From Desulfotomaculum sp. (GTDB lineage: Bacteria > Bacillota > Desulfotomaculia > Desulfotomaculales > Nap2-2B): 16,128 nt of DNA. The stretch spans positions 1-16,128 of the forward strand of contig DOTD01000028.1 in assembly GCA_003513005.1 (NCBI GenBank), read 5' to 3'. Under the pieces are notes generated by a model that did not search any database, was not told the origin of the DNA, and saw only the letters and a program-made list of their open reading frames with translations. The position numbers and the translations under genes are program-made. This document shows positions 1-6,935 of this stretch, one piece after another (positions within the stretch are counted from its first letter, which is position 1; every line of letters begins with the position of its first letter).

Positions 1-3
1 AAG

Positions 4-21
4 GTCGAGCGTCTACTCGAC
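4..21. repeat. Small inverted repeat upstream of the RAYT transposase
   Basis: GTCGAG (4-9) and CTCGAC (16-21) are perfect inverted arms around a 6-nt loop, ending 5 bases before the transposase start codon. RAYT genes are commonly flanked by short REP-type hairpins, so this may be part of such an element; it could also be a chance palindrome. There is no T-tract, so it does not look like a terminator. The window edge hides what lies upstream. Confidence 0.4.
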
Positions 22-26
22 ATAAA

Positions 27-842
27 ATGCCAAGACATGCAAGGAAAAAAGGAGAGTTCTCAACCTACCATATAATCCAGCGAGGCAACGAAAGGAAAAA
101 CCTTTTTAATAGCTCTGATGACAAAACGAAGTTCTTAGATACCCTGAAAAAAATAAAAGAAAAATATAACTTTACCATATATGCATACTGTCTAATGGAT
201 AACCATGTCCATCTAATAATAGATGATAACGGAAACGACATATCAAAAATAATCAAAAGCATAAATATTAGCTATGTATATTACTTTAACAAAAAATATC
301 GGAGATGCGGTCATTTATTTCAGGATAGATTTAAAAGTGAGTTGATTGACAATGATGGTTATCTTTTAGAGGTCAGTAAGTACATCCATAATAACCCTAC
401 AAAGGCAAGATTGGTTAAAACTCCCTCAGATTACAAGTGGAGTAGTTACAATATTTATCTGGGGAAGGAAAAAGATGTGCAAGGGTTAATAAATACTGGC
501 AAAATACTTGGATGTATTTCAGAAAGAAAAGAAAAAGCAATAAAGAGATATATGGAATTTGTTACGGAGCAAGAAAGCACAGCATTTAATTTTATGGATT
601 TAGAGGATGAGATTGATGAAAAAAATAGTAATTATATATGTACGATAGAACAAGCACAAAAAAGATTAATGGAGATAATAGAAGAAGACGGTATTTTATA
701 TGCAGATTTATTGAAAAACATAAAAGCGAGAGACGAGTTGATAAAAACGATAAGAAAAAATTCATCTCTAACATTAAAGCAGATTGGTGAACTTTTTGGC
801 GGTATCAGTGAGTCCTGGGTGAGTAGGATTTTAAGTAGTTAG
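27..842 (+). CDS. REP-associated tyrosine transposase (RAYT, Y1_Tnp / IS200-like HUH family)
   Basis: This 271-aa protein is a single-strand DNA transposase of the HUH superfamily, related to IS200/IS605 TnpA, which typically acts on REP hairpins. Near the N-terminus are the family motif HIIQRGNERKNLF and the metal-binding HUH motif in MDNHVHLII. The segment YIHNNPTKARLV contains the likely catalytic tyrosine helix. The C-terminal ~30 residues (LTLKQIGELFGG...WVSRIL) resemble a DnaA-C-like helix-turn-helix, a tail seen in many Firmicutes RAYTs. The ATG gives the typical MPR-H-ARKKG start, but no good Shine-Dalgarno precedes it. The gene is much more AT-rich than cinA or recA, which fits horizontal acquisition. 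It appears intact. Family assignment is firm; activity is unknown. Confidence 0.93.
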   Translation: MPRHARKKGEFSTYHIIQRGNERKNLFNSSDDKTKFLDTLKKIKEKYNFTIYAYCLMDNHVHLIIDDNGNDISKIIKSINISYVYYFNKKYRRCGHLFQDRFKSELIDNDGYLLEVSKYIHNNPTKARLVKTPSDYKWSSYNIYLGKEKDVQGLINTGKILGCISERKEKAIKRYMEFVTEQESTAFNFMDLEDEIDEKNSNYICTIEQAQKRLMEIIEEDGILYADLLKNIKARDELIKTIRKNSSLTLKQIGELFGGISESWVSRILSS

Positions 843-885
843 CAAGCAAGAACCGTCCCTGCTTGCCCTGCTTGCCCTGCTTGCT
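841..885. repeat. REP-like hairpin with three tandem 9-bp repeats after the RAYT gene
   Basis: AGCAAGCA (841-848) is the reverse complement of TGCTTGCT (878-885), giving an 8-bp stem. Between them CCCTGCTTG is repeated three times in tandem (857-865, 866-874, 875-883), so the stem can form in alternative registers. The segment also contains AACCGTCCC, which I recall as common in repeats next to Firmicutes RAYT genes (from memory, not searched). It overlaps the stop codon region and has no T-tract, so it reads as a mobile-element end or substrate rather than a terminator. Confidence 0.55.
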
Positions 886-931
886 AGTTTGCCTGTAATT
901 TCCTGATCAAACCTTTCCCTGTTTATGTTAT

Positions 932-937
932 TATAAT
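932..937 (+). promoter_or_regulatory. Possible sigma-A -10 element for the FtsH-like gene
   Basis: A perfect TATAAT lies about 47 bp upstream of the GTG start of the AAA protease gene, in an AT-rich gap after the RAYT element. No convincing -35 hexamer is present 16-18 bp upstream, so this is only a half-supported promoter. Confidence 0.3.
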
Positions 938-983
938 CTAGAATGCCATTCGAGTTATTTCGCCGGAAAGGAAGGTTTCTTTC

Positions 984-2483
984 GTGATCAAGGAAATTTG
1001 TCTCGGTGTGGTTTTGGCTGTCCTGATTTTCCTATTTGTTATCGGATACGACGCAACACCGCTCATTTTTTTGGCTGCCGCCGGCGCCGGGGCATATTAT
1101 TTTGCCACCACGCGGGGTTTGCTGAATAAAAGTTTCAGCGAACATCAAGTGCCCGTCAACCAGCAGATTTCGTTTGGAGATGTGGGCGGACAGGCTACCG
1201 CCATCCAGGAACTCAGCGAGGCTTTGGATTTTATCAGAAATATAAGCGCAATAAAAGAACTGGGCATCCGCCCGTTAAAGGGTCTTCTGCTCACCGGGCC
1301 TCCGGGAACGGGGAAAACGATGCTTGCCAAAGCAGCGGCAAACTATACCGACGCCGTCTTTGTCGCGGCAAGCGGCAGTGAATTTATAGAAATGTACGCG
1401 GGAGTCGGAGCCCAGAGAGTGCGCCGCCTCTTTCAGTCAGCCAGGGAAAAGGCTTTGAAGCAGGGAAAAAGCAACGCGCTTATTTTTATTGATGAGATAG
1501 AAATACTTGGCGGCCTGCGGGGCCGCACCACCAGCCACCTTGAATATGACCAGACTCTGAATCAGCTTCTTGTTGAGATGGATGGGCTCAGGGTTGACGA
1601 GAATGTGCGGTTGCTTGTGATGGCCGCGACAAACCGTATAGATATGCTCGACCCCGCTCTGCTACGGCCGGGAAGGTTTGACAGGCAGGTCAGGGTTGAC
1701 CTTCCGGACAAAGAGGGAAGGCTGGAAATAATCAAGCTGCATACACGCAACAAACCGCTTGCGGAGGATGTTTCTTTGGAAGCGCTCGCCCGGGATACTT
1801 TCGGCTTCAGCGGCGCTCACCTGGAGAGCCTGGCCAATGAGGCGGCCATCCTGGCAATGAGGGGCAATTCCAAAATAATCGAGCAGCGTCATTTCCAGGA
1901 GGCTGTCGATAAGGTACTGCTCGGGGACCGTCTCGAGCGGCGGCCGATAAGGGCTGAACTGGAGAGGGTGGCCATCCACGAAACCGGCCATGCCTTGATG
2001 AGCGAGATTGTAAAACCCGGTTCGGTTTCTGCACTGACTGTAGCTCCGCGCGGCCAGGCGCTGGGTTATATGCGCCAGAGCCCCGAGGACGATACATATA
2101 TGTTCACCAGGAATTACCTGGAGGATCAGATTGCGATCATGCTAGCCGGGGCAGTGGCCGAAGAACAGGTTCTGGGCAACAAGAGCACCGGCGCCGTAAA
2201 TGATTACCAGCAGGCTATGCGGCTGGCTGAGAAGATAGTCGACAGCGGCATGTCCAGGCTGGGTGTAGTCAGCTCCGAGCATTTGCCCGGCGGGCTTCAT
2301 TACCGCGTTCTTTCAGAAATTCTCAGCGCACAGGAGGCGCGTGTAAGAAGCTGCCTGATCAGCCTCCGGGCTGCCTTGTACCGTATAGCTGAAGTGCTTC
2401 TGGATCAGGAGAGGATCAGCGGCGACAAGCTGCGTGAGACCCTTTCGGGTATACCTGCGCCCGGTCAGAGAATGTACTGTTGA
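984..2483 (+). CDS. Compact FtsH-like membrane AAA protease (peptidase M41)
   Basis: This 499-aa protein combines a AAA ATPase with a zinc peptidase and probably degrades membrane or short-lived proteins. Two hydrophobic segments (about residues 4-20 and 27-43) are joined by a very short loop. The AAA domain has Walker A GPPGTGKT (105-112), Walker B with D170-E171, a YAG pore loop in place of the usual FVG (138-140), and arginine fingers in RPGRFDR (228-234). The M41 domain has HETGH (332-336) and the likely third ligand D407. FtsH usually has about 600 residues and a folded extracytoplasmic domain between its two membrane helices; that domain is missing here. The start is GTG with GGAAAGGAAGG about 8 nt upstream. 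It is a stand-alone gene ahead of cinA. I read it as an FtsH paralogue, not the main FtsH. Confidence 0.88.
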   Translation: MIKEICLGVVLAVLIFLFVIGYDATPLIFLAAAGAGAYYFATTRGLLNKSFSEHQVPVNQQISFGDVGGQATAIQELSEALDFIRNISAIKELGIRPLKGLLLTGPPGTGKTMLAKAAANYTDAVFVAASGSEFIEMYAGVGAQRVRRLFQSAREKALKQGKSNALIFIDEIEILGGLRGRTTSHLEYDQTLNQLLVEMDGLRVDENVRLLVMAATNRIDMLDPALLRPGRFDRQVRVDLPDKEGRLEIIKLHTRNKPLAEDVSLEALARDTFGFSGAHLESLANEAAILAMRGNSKIIEQRHFQEAVDKVLLGDRLERRPIRAELERVAIHETGHALMSEIVKPGSVSALTVAPRGQALGYMRQSPEDDTYMFTRNYLEDQIAIMLAGAVAEEQVLGNKSTGAVNDYQQAMRLAEKIVDSGMSRLGVVSSEHLPGGLHYRVLSEILSAQEARVRSCLISLRAALYRIAEVLLDQERISGDKLRETLSGIPAPGQRMYC

Positions 2484-2543
2484 TTTTTTGTCTCTTCCCC
2501 ACTATTTTCCCCGTCCGATCCGCAGTTAGAAAATTAATGGTTC

Positions 2544-2573
2544 TTGACATATTTTATACTCTCGTTTTAAAAT
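2544..2573 (+). promoter_or_regulatory. Sigma-A promoter of cinA-recA
   Basis: A perfect -35 TTGACA (2544-2549) and a -10 TAAAAT (2568-2573, one mismatch to TATAAT) are separated by 18 bp. Transcription would begin near 2580, about 30 nt before the cinA ATG. No LexA/DinR box of the GAAC-N4-GTTC type is visible nearby, so SOS control of recA is not evident from this sequence. Confidence 0.75.
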
Positions 2574-2609
2574 AAGTGAAAGAATTACCATTTAAGGAAA
2601 AAGATTAAA

Positions 2610-3845
2610 ATGCAGGCTGAGTTGATTTTCACCGGAACGGAACTGTTGCGGGGCGAGATATTAAATACACATGCCCAGTACCTGGGGCAGCGTCTGGCGG
2701 CCCTTGGCATAGACGCATCCCTGCATACCACCGTAGGGGATCACTGGGACCGGCTGGCTGATTCGCTCGCCCGGGCTGTGTCGCGTTCGGACCTGGTTAT
2801 TGTGACCGGCGGGCTGGGCTCAACAACGGACGATCTGACCAAGGAAACCGCTGCAGGAGTCCTGGGCCTTCCTATGGTACAGGATCAGGCTACCCTTTCC
2901 TGGTTAAAAAATCTTTACCGCAACAGAAGCCTCAAGCTGCCTGAAGTTATGGATAAGCAGTCCTATTTTCCGTCAGGCTCCAGGATCCTGCCTAATCCGC
3001 GCGGCAGCGCTCCCGGGGTTCTGATCGAAAAGGACAAGCGTTATATTTTCCTGCTTCCGGGGCCGCCGGGAGAGCTCAAAGCGATGTTTAAGGAATTCGT
3101 GGAGCCCTTTCTTGCAGCTCTGGACGTCCAGGGGATGCTAGTGCGCAGCAAAATTATCAAAGTAACCGGCATTGCCGAGGCCATGGTACAGGAAAAACTG
3201 GCTGATCTGGGCGGGCAGGGCAACCCCGGGCTGGCTTACCTGGCCAAACCGGGTGAAGTCCACGTGCGGGTGACCGCCAGGTCGGAGAGCCCGCAGGCCG
3301 CGGAAGAAATGATTTCCGTTCTTGCGGAGCGGGTAAAGGAAAGAATGGCCGGTTTTATTTTTAGCGAGGATGAAGAAATTATCGAGGAAACGGTTGGCGC
3401 TTTATTGCTCGGCAAAGGCCTTTCAGTATCTACGGCGGAGTCCTGTACAGGCGGTCTGATTGCCGAAAGGCTGACCACCATTCCGGGAAGTTCCGGTTAT
3501 TTTTTAGGAAGCATAGTGGCTTATGACAACATGGTCAAGGAAAAGCTTTTAGGCGTACCCGGGAAGACCCTCGAACAGCACGGCGCGGTAAGCCGTGAAA
3601 CCGCCGTGGCTATGGCTTTAGGCGCGCGGGATTTAACCGGAAGCTCTCTGGCTGTTGGAGTGACGGGTATTGCCGGGCCCGGCGGGGGGACGCAGGAAAA
3701 ACCTGTAGGTCTGGTTTTTATTGCCCTGGCGGTTGACTGCGGGGCTGCCTGCCATCAGTTCCGTTTCCCGGGAAACCGGACGAGCGTCAGGTGGGGAGCG
3801 TCAAATGCCGCCCTGAACTTAATCAAACTTCATTTAGGCGGTTGA
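2610..3845 (+). CDS. cinA: CinA, competence/damage-inducible protein with nicotinamide-nucleotide amidase domain
   Basis: This 411-aa cytosolic protein has the full-length two-domain CinA layout. The N-terminal molybdopterin-binding-like domain (about 1-170) shows TGTELLRGEILNTH, VTGGLGSTTDDLT and LLPGPPGELKAMF. The C-terminal CinA domain (about 258-408) carries TAESCTGG (275-282, probable nucleophile S278) and GVTGIAGPGGG (350-360), the hallmarks of nicotinamide-nucleotide amidase (PncC type), which recycles NMN in pyridine nucleotide salvage. Some CinA proteins also hydrolyse ADP-ribose through the N-terminal domain. The ATG start has AAGGA about 11 nt upstream. The gap to recA is only 27 nt with no terminator, so cinA-recA are very likely cotranscribed, a linkage seen in many Gram-positive bacteria. 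Confidence 0.97.
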   Translation: MQAELIFTGTELLRGEILNTHAQYLGQRLAALGIDASLHTTVGDHWDRLADSLARAVSRSDLVIVTGGLGSTTDDLTKETAAGVLGLPMVQDQATLSWLKNLYRNRSLKLPEVMDKQSYFPSGSRILPNPRGSAPGVLIEKDKRYIFLLPGPPGELKAMFKEFVEPFLAALDVQGMLVRSKIIKVTGIAEAMVQEKLADLGGQGNPGLAYLAKPGEVHVRVTARSESPQAAEEMISVLAERVKERMAGFIFSEDEEIIEETVGALLLGKGLSVSTAESCTGGLIAERLTTIPGSSGYFLGSIVAYDNMVKEKLLGVPGKTLEQHGAVSRETAVAMALGARDLTGSSLAVGVTGIAGPGGGTQEKPVGLVFIALAVDCGAACHQFRFPGNRTSVRWGASNAALNLIKLHLGG

Positions 3846-3872
3846 TTTCGATATAGAGGAGGAAGACTTGGT

Positions 3873-4895
3873 TTGAACGATAAATATAAAGCCCTGGAAG
3901 GGGCCCTGGTGCAGATTGAACGCCAGTTTGGCAAGGGTTCGATTATGAAGCTGGGGGATGTGGCGGGGAAATTCGACGTGGAGGTTATTCCAACGGGGGC
4001 CCTGTCGCTGGACATTGCCCTGGGTATAGGAGGTGTGCCCCGCGGGCGTGTGGTAGAAATTTTCGGCCCTGAATCTTCCGGAAAGACCACCGTAGCCCTG
4101 CATATCATCGCTCAGGCGCAAAAAATGGGGGGTATCGCCGCTTTTATAGATGCCGAACATGCCATGGATCCCTATTATGCAAAAAATCTGGGTGTAGATA
4201 TTGACAACCTCTACCTGTCCCAGCCCGACACGGGAGAGCAGGCGCTGGAGATCTGCGAAGCCCTGGTCCGCAGCGGGGCTGTCGACGTGGTCGTGATTGA
4301 TTCGGTTGCGGCTCTTGTACCGCGTGCGGAAATTGAAGGCGAGATGGGCGATCCATTTGTGGGCTTGCAGGCCAGGCTTATGTCCCAGGCCTTGCGGAAG
4401 CTGACCGGCGTGATCAGCAAGTCCCGCGCGACGGCTATTTTTATTAACCAGCTCAGGGAAAAAGTAGGCGTTACTTTCGGCAACCCCGAAGTGACACCCG
4501 GCGGCAGGGCGCTGAAGTTTTATGCTTCAGTCCGGCTTGATGTCCGCAAAATAGAAACCTTGAAGCAGGGCTCCGATATGATTGGCAACCGCACGAGGGT
4601 TAAAGTAGTGAAGAATAAAATTGCCCCTCCTTTCAAGCAGGCTGAATTTGACATCATGTACGGGCACGGAATATCCCGGGAAGGCATCATCGTGGATATG
4701 GCGGCCGAACTTAACATAATCAACAAAAGCGGGGCATGGTATTCATACGGGGAAGAACGCCTCGGACAGGGGCGGGAAAACGCTAAGGATTTTCTTAAGG
4801 AACACCCGGAATTGGCCTTGGAAATTGAAAAGAAATTGCGCCAGACTTTTAATTTGAGTGAAAACAGATCGGCTCCGGCTGCGCCCCAGGAGTAG
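3873..4895 (+). CDS. recA: RecA recombinase
   Basis: This 340-aa protein is the ATP-dependent strand-exchange recombinase that also triggers LexA self-cleavage. Walker A is GPESSGKT (65-72). The ATPase core, the INQLREKVGVTFGNPEVTPGG loop region and a C-terminal domain ending in an acidic/proline-alanine tail are all present, and the length is normal. The start is TTG with GGAGG (3858-3862) 10 nt upstream; no better in-frame start exists. It follows cinA by 27 nt. A recX gene, often found just after recA in Firmicutes, is absent: a new promoter begins within 15 bp of the stop codon. Identity is certain. Confidence 0.99.
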   Translation: MNDKYKALEGALVQIERQFGKGSIMKLGDVAGKFDVEVIPTGALSLDIALGIGGVPRGRVVEIFGPESSGKTTVALHIIAQAQKMGGIAAFIDAEHAMDPYYAKNLGVDIDNLYLSQPDTGEQALEICEALVRSGAVDVVVIDSVAALVPRAEIEGEMGDPFVGLQARLMSQALRKLTGVISKSRATAIFINQLREKVGVTFGNPEVTPGGRALKFYASVRLDVRKIETLKQGSDMIGNRTRVKVVKNKIAPPFKQAEFDIMYGHGISREGIIVDMAAELNIINKSGAWYSYGEERLGQGRENAKDFLKEHPELALEIEKKLRQTFNLSENRSAPAAPQE

Positions 4896-4907
4896 TTTTT
4901 GTTTTTC

Positions 4908-4936
4908 TTGACAGATAACTGTAAAGCTAGTACAAT
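4908..4936 (+). promoter_or_regulatory. Strong sigma-A promoter just after recA, reading toward rny
   Basis: TTGACA (4908-4913) and TACAAT (4931-4936) are separated by an ideal 17-bp spacer, with one mismatch over both hexamers. Transcription should start near 4943, leaving a leader of about 280 nt before the rny start codon. This is the best-matched vegetative promoter in the window. Confidence 0.8.
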
Positions 4937-4942
4937 TTACGC

Positions 4943-5175
4943 TGGGAGAAAATAGAATCAGTATAGATATTAAAGTCCTTTTGGATCAGATACAGGTAAT
5001 TACTATCCTTTAAAATAAAGCCATAGCAGGAATTATTACCAATAGGTAAGGTAGTTAAGTTATTACAACTGCCCTTTTGCTGTTTGGAGGTTTTATTTGT
5101 AAGTTTTTTAAATAACGAAGGAGAAGTGTTATATAACTGATTCTTTTTCTGCCGAGTATTGTCTCGGTATTTTTT
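4943..5175 (+). ncRNA. Candidate structured leader RNA or small RNA ahead of rny
   Basis: Between the promoter (start site near 4943) and an intrinsic terminator (ending at 5175) lie about 230 nt with no credible ORF. Possible helices are GGTAAT (4995-5000) with ATTACC (5035-5040), and GGTAGTT (5050-5056) with AACTGCC (5067-5073, one G-T wobble). A short palindrome GTTATATAAC sits at 5128-5137. It matches no riboswitch, T-box, 6S or SRP RNA consensus that I know. It could be an attenuator leader controlling rny or a separate small RNA. Structure and function are inferred only. Confidence 0.45.
5150..5175 (+). terminator. Intrinsic terminator in the rny leader
   Basis: The arms TGCCGAG (5150-5156) and CTCGGTA (5163-5169) form a 7-bp stem (one G-T wobble) around a 6-nt loop, followed by six T residues (5170-5175). 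It lies about 33 nt before the rny Shine-Dalgarno and downstream of the promoter at 4908-4936. It would therefore stop transcription before rny unless bypassed. Confidence 0.72.
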
Positions 5176-5221
5176 ATGTAATTTTTAACGCGTGTTTTCT
5201 AGGATTTGGGAGGTGAGATGC

Positions 5222-6760
5222 TTGGAGCCCCAGATAATAGGGGTATTGGTTGCTGTTGTTATAGTTGCTTTTGCAATTGGGTACCTGATCAGAAAATACC
5301 TTGCAGAGGCCAAAATTACTTCTGCTGAAGCAGAAGCGAAAAAAATAAAAGAAGAAGCTGTATTATTCGCTGAAGCTACCAGGCGGGAATCTGTTCTAGA
5401 AGCCAAGGAAGAAGTATTAAAGCTTCGCAACGAAGTCGAAAAGGAAAACAAGGAGCGGCGTTCCGAACTTCAGCGCCTGGAAAGAAGACTGGTCCAAAAA
5501 GAAGAAACCATGGACCGGAAAGTAGAGGGTATTGAACGCAAAGAAGAAGCATTAACCCGCAAGGAACAGGAAATTGAGGACATCAAAAACAAACTCAAAG
5601 AGATGCAGAACCGGAAGATAGCCGAGTTGGAAAGGGTTTCCGGAATGACCTCCGAAGAGGCAAGGCAGTTGTTGCTCTCCAACCTGGAAAAAGAGATTCA
5701 GCACGAAGAAGTAGTCATGATCCGCGAGATGGAAAACAGAATCAAAGAGGAGTCTGATAAAAAAGCACGGGATATTATCTCGCTTGCTATTCAGCGCTGT
5801 GCTGTGGACCATTCCGCTGAAACCACAGTTGCCGTAATTCCGCTGCCGAATGACGAGATGAAGGGGCGGATCATCGGCCGGGAAGGACGCAATATCAGAG
5901 CTTTTGAAACACTTACGGGTGTTGAGTTAATTATCGACGATACTCCGGAGGCAGTCATCCTGTCGGGGTTTGATCCCGTCCGCAGGGAGGCGGCAAGAAT
6001 TGCCCTGGAAAAATTGATCGTGGACGGCCGAATCCATCCTGCCAGGATTGAGGAAATGGTGGACAGGGCTCAAAAAGAAATTGAGGTTCAGGTCCGGGAA
6101 GCCGGCGAACAGGCCTCCTTCCAGACAGGGGTGCACGGCCTGCACCCGGAAATGGTCAGCCTCCTCGGACGGCTGAAATACAGGACAAGTTATGGTCAAA
6201 ATGTTCTCAAACACTCTGTTGAAGTAGCTCACCTGGGCGGTTTGATCGCTGCCGAGCTCGGGGTGGATATTCAGCTGACCAAACGCGCCGGCCTTCTGCA
6301 CGATATAGGCAAGGCAGTGGACCATATGGTAGAAGGCCCCCATGTAACAATCGGTGTGGAACTGGCTAAAAAGTACCAGGAGCATCCCGAGATAGTTCAT
6401 GCTATTGCCGCCCATCACGGTGATGAGGAACCAAAAACGATCATTGCGGTGCTTATCCAGGCTGCGGACGCGATTTCGGCCGCCAGGCCGGGAGCAAGGC
6501 GGGAAACCCTTGAAGCCTACTTGAAGAGGCTGCAAAAGCTCGAGGAAATTGCCAACTCCTTTGAGGGAGTTGATAAATCTTACGCTATCCAGGCAGGCAG
6601 GGAAATCCGGATCATGGTTAAACCGGAAAAAGTGGACGACCTGGGTTCGGTACACCTTGCTCGCGGGATTGCCAAAAAGATAGAGAATGAAGTTGAATAT
6701 CCGGGGCAGATTAAAGTAACCATCTTACGGGAAATAAGAGTTGTGGAATATGCTAAATAG
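5222..6760 (+). CDS. rny: Ribonuclease Y, membrane-anchored endoribonuclease
   Basis: RNase Y starts bulk mRNA decay in Firmicutes from the inner face of the membrane. The 512-aa product has an N-terminal membrane helix (about 5-24), a long charged coiled coil (about 30-190), a KH RNA-binding domain with GRIIGREGRN (215-224), and an HD hydrolase domain with the signature H360-D361 in LLHDIGKA and further metal-site histidines in AAHHGDEE. The length is normal for the family. I chose TTG at 5222 because GGGAGGTGA (5208-5216) sits 5-8 nt upstream; an in-frame GTG at 5192 would add 10 residues but would put the Shine-Dalgarno inside the gene. Expression probably depends on the promoter, leader and terminator upstream. 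The gene ends in a strong terminator. Confidence 0.98.
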   Translation: MEPQIIGVLVAVVIVAFAIGYLIRKYLAEAKITSAEAEAKKIKEEAVLFAEATRRESVLEAKEEVLKLRNEVEKENKERRSELQRLERRLVQKEETMDRKVEGIERKEEALTRKEQEIEDIKNKLKEMQNRKIAELERVSGMTSEEARQLLLSNLEKEIQHEEVVMIREMENRIKEESDKKARDIISLAIQRCAVDHSAETTVAVIPLPNDEMKGRIIGREGRNIRAFETLTGVELIIDDTPEAVILSGFDPVRREAARIALEKLIVDGRIHPARIEEMVDRAQKEIEVQVREAGEQASFQTGVHGLHPEMVSLLGRLKYRTSYGQNVLKHSVEVAHLGGLIAAELGVDIQLTKRAGLLHDIGKAVDHMVEGPHVTIGVELAKKYQEHPEIVHAIAAHHGDEEPKTIIAVLIQAADAISAARPGARRETLEAYLKRLQKLEEIANSFEGVDKSYAIQAGREIRIMVKPEKVDDLGSVHLARGIAKKIENEVEYPGQIKVTILREIRVVEYAK

Positions 6761-6766
6761 CAGGGG

Positions 6767-6792
6767 ACGGCCCTGAAAAGGGCCGTTTTTTT
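6767..6792 (+). terminator. Intrinsic terminator of rny
   Basis: ACGGCCCT (6767-6774) and AGGGCCGT (6779-6786) form a perfect 8-bp GC-rich stem closed by a GAAA tetraloop and followed by a run of T residues. It begins 6 bp after the rny stop codon. Confidence 0.93.
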
Positions 6793-6844
6793 CTTTTTAT
6801 GGATCAATTAGATAAATATTTCTTTTTTTTAGGGCGTTTTTTAA

Positions 6845-6873
6845 GCAGGATTTATTGCATAAAGACAGAACAT
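6845..6873 (+). promoter_or_regulatory. Sigma-H-like promoter upstream of the unknown 173-aa gene
   Basis: The Bacillus sigma-H consensus, from memory, is RnAGGAWWW, 11-12 bp, RnnGAATWW. Here GCAGGATTT (6845-6853) matches the -35 fully, the spacer is 11 bp, and ACAGAACAT (6865-6873) matches the -10 with one mismatch (C for T in GAAT). The spacing is the same as in the spoVS candidate. The motifs are short and AT-rich, so chance remains possible. Confidence 0.5.
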
Positions 6874-6885
6874 GATAATTGTTCT
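6867..6885. promoter_or_regulatory. Inverted repeat, possible operator
   Basis: AGAACA (6867-6872) and TGTTCT (6880-6885) are perfect arms around a 7-bp spacer TGATAAT. The repeat overlaps the -10 part of the sigma-H-like promoter and lies about 50 bp before the unknown gene. The spacing does not fit a DinR/LexA box. A dimeric repressor site is possible but unproven. Confidence 0.35.
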
Positions 6886-6935
6886 AGATAAAAAAAGGCG
6901 CCAATGATCAGTTTTAGACGGGAGGGTGATTGTTT

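Noticed and set aside
5026..5055. Sigma-H -35-like sequence GCAGGAATT in the rny leader
   Set aside because: No GAAT-type -10 lies 11-12 bp downstream. It also shows that the -35 half alone occurs by chance here.
5192..5221. Upstream GTG start for rny
   Set aside because: It has no ribosome site, lies just after the terminator, and would put the strong GGGAGGTGA inside the coding region; TTG at 5222 is better placed.
5927..6655. Long open frame of 242 codons on the minus strand inside rny
   Set aside because: It is antisense to the conserved KH and HD domains of RNase Y, has no ribosome site and resembles no protein family.
6867..6885. DinR/LexA (SOS) box
   Set aside because: The GAAC and GTTC half sites are 9 bp apart, not the 4 bp of the Firmicutes SOS box.
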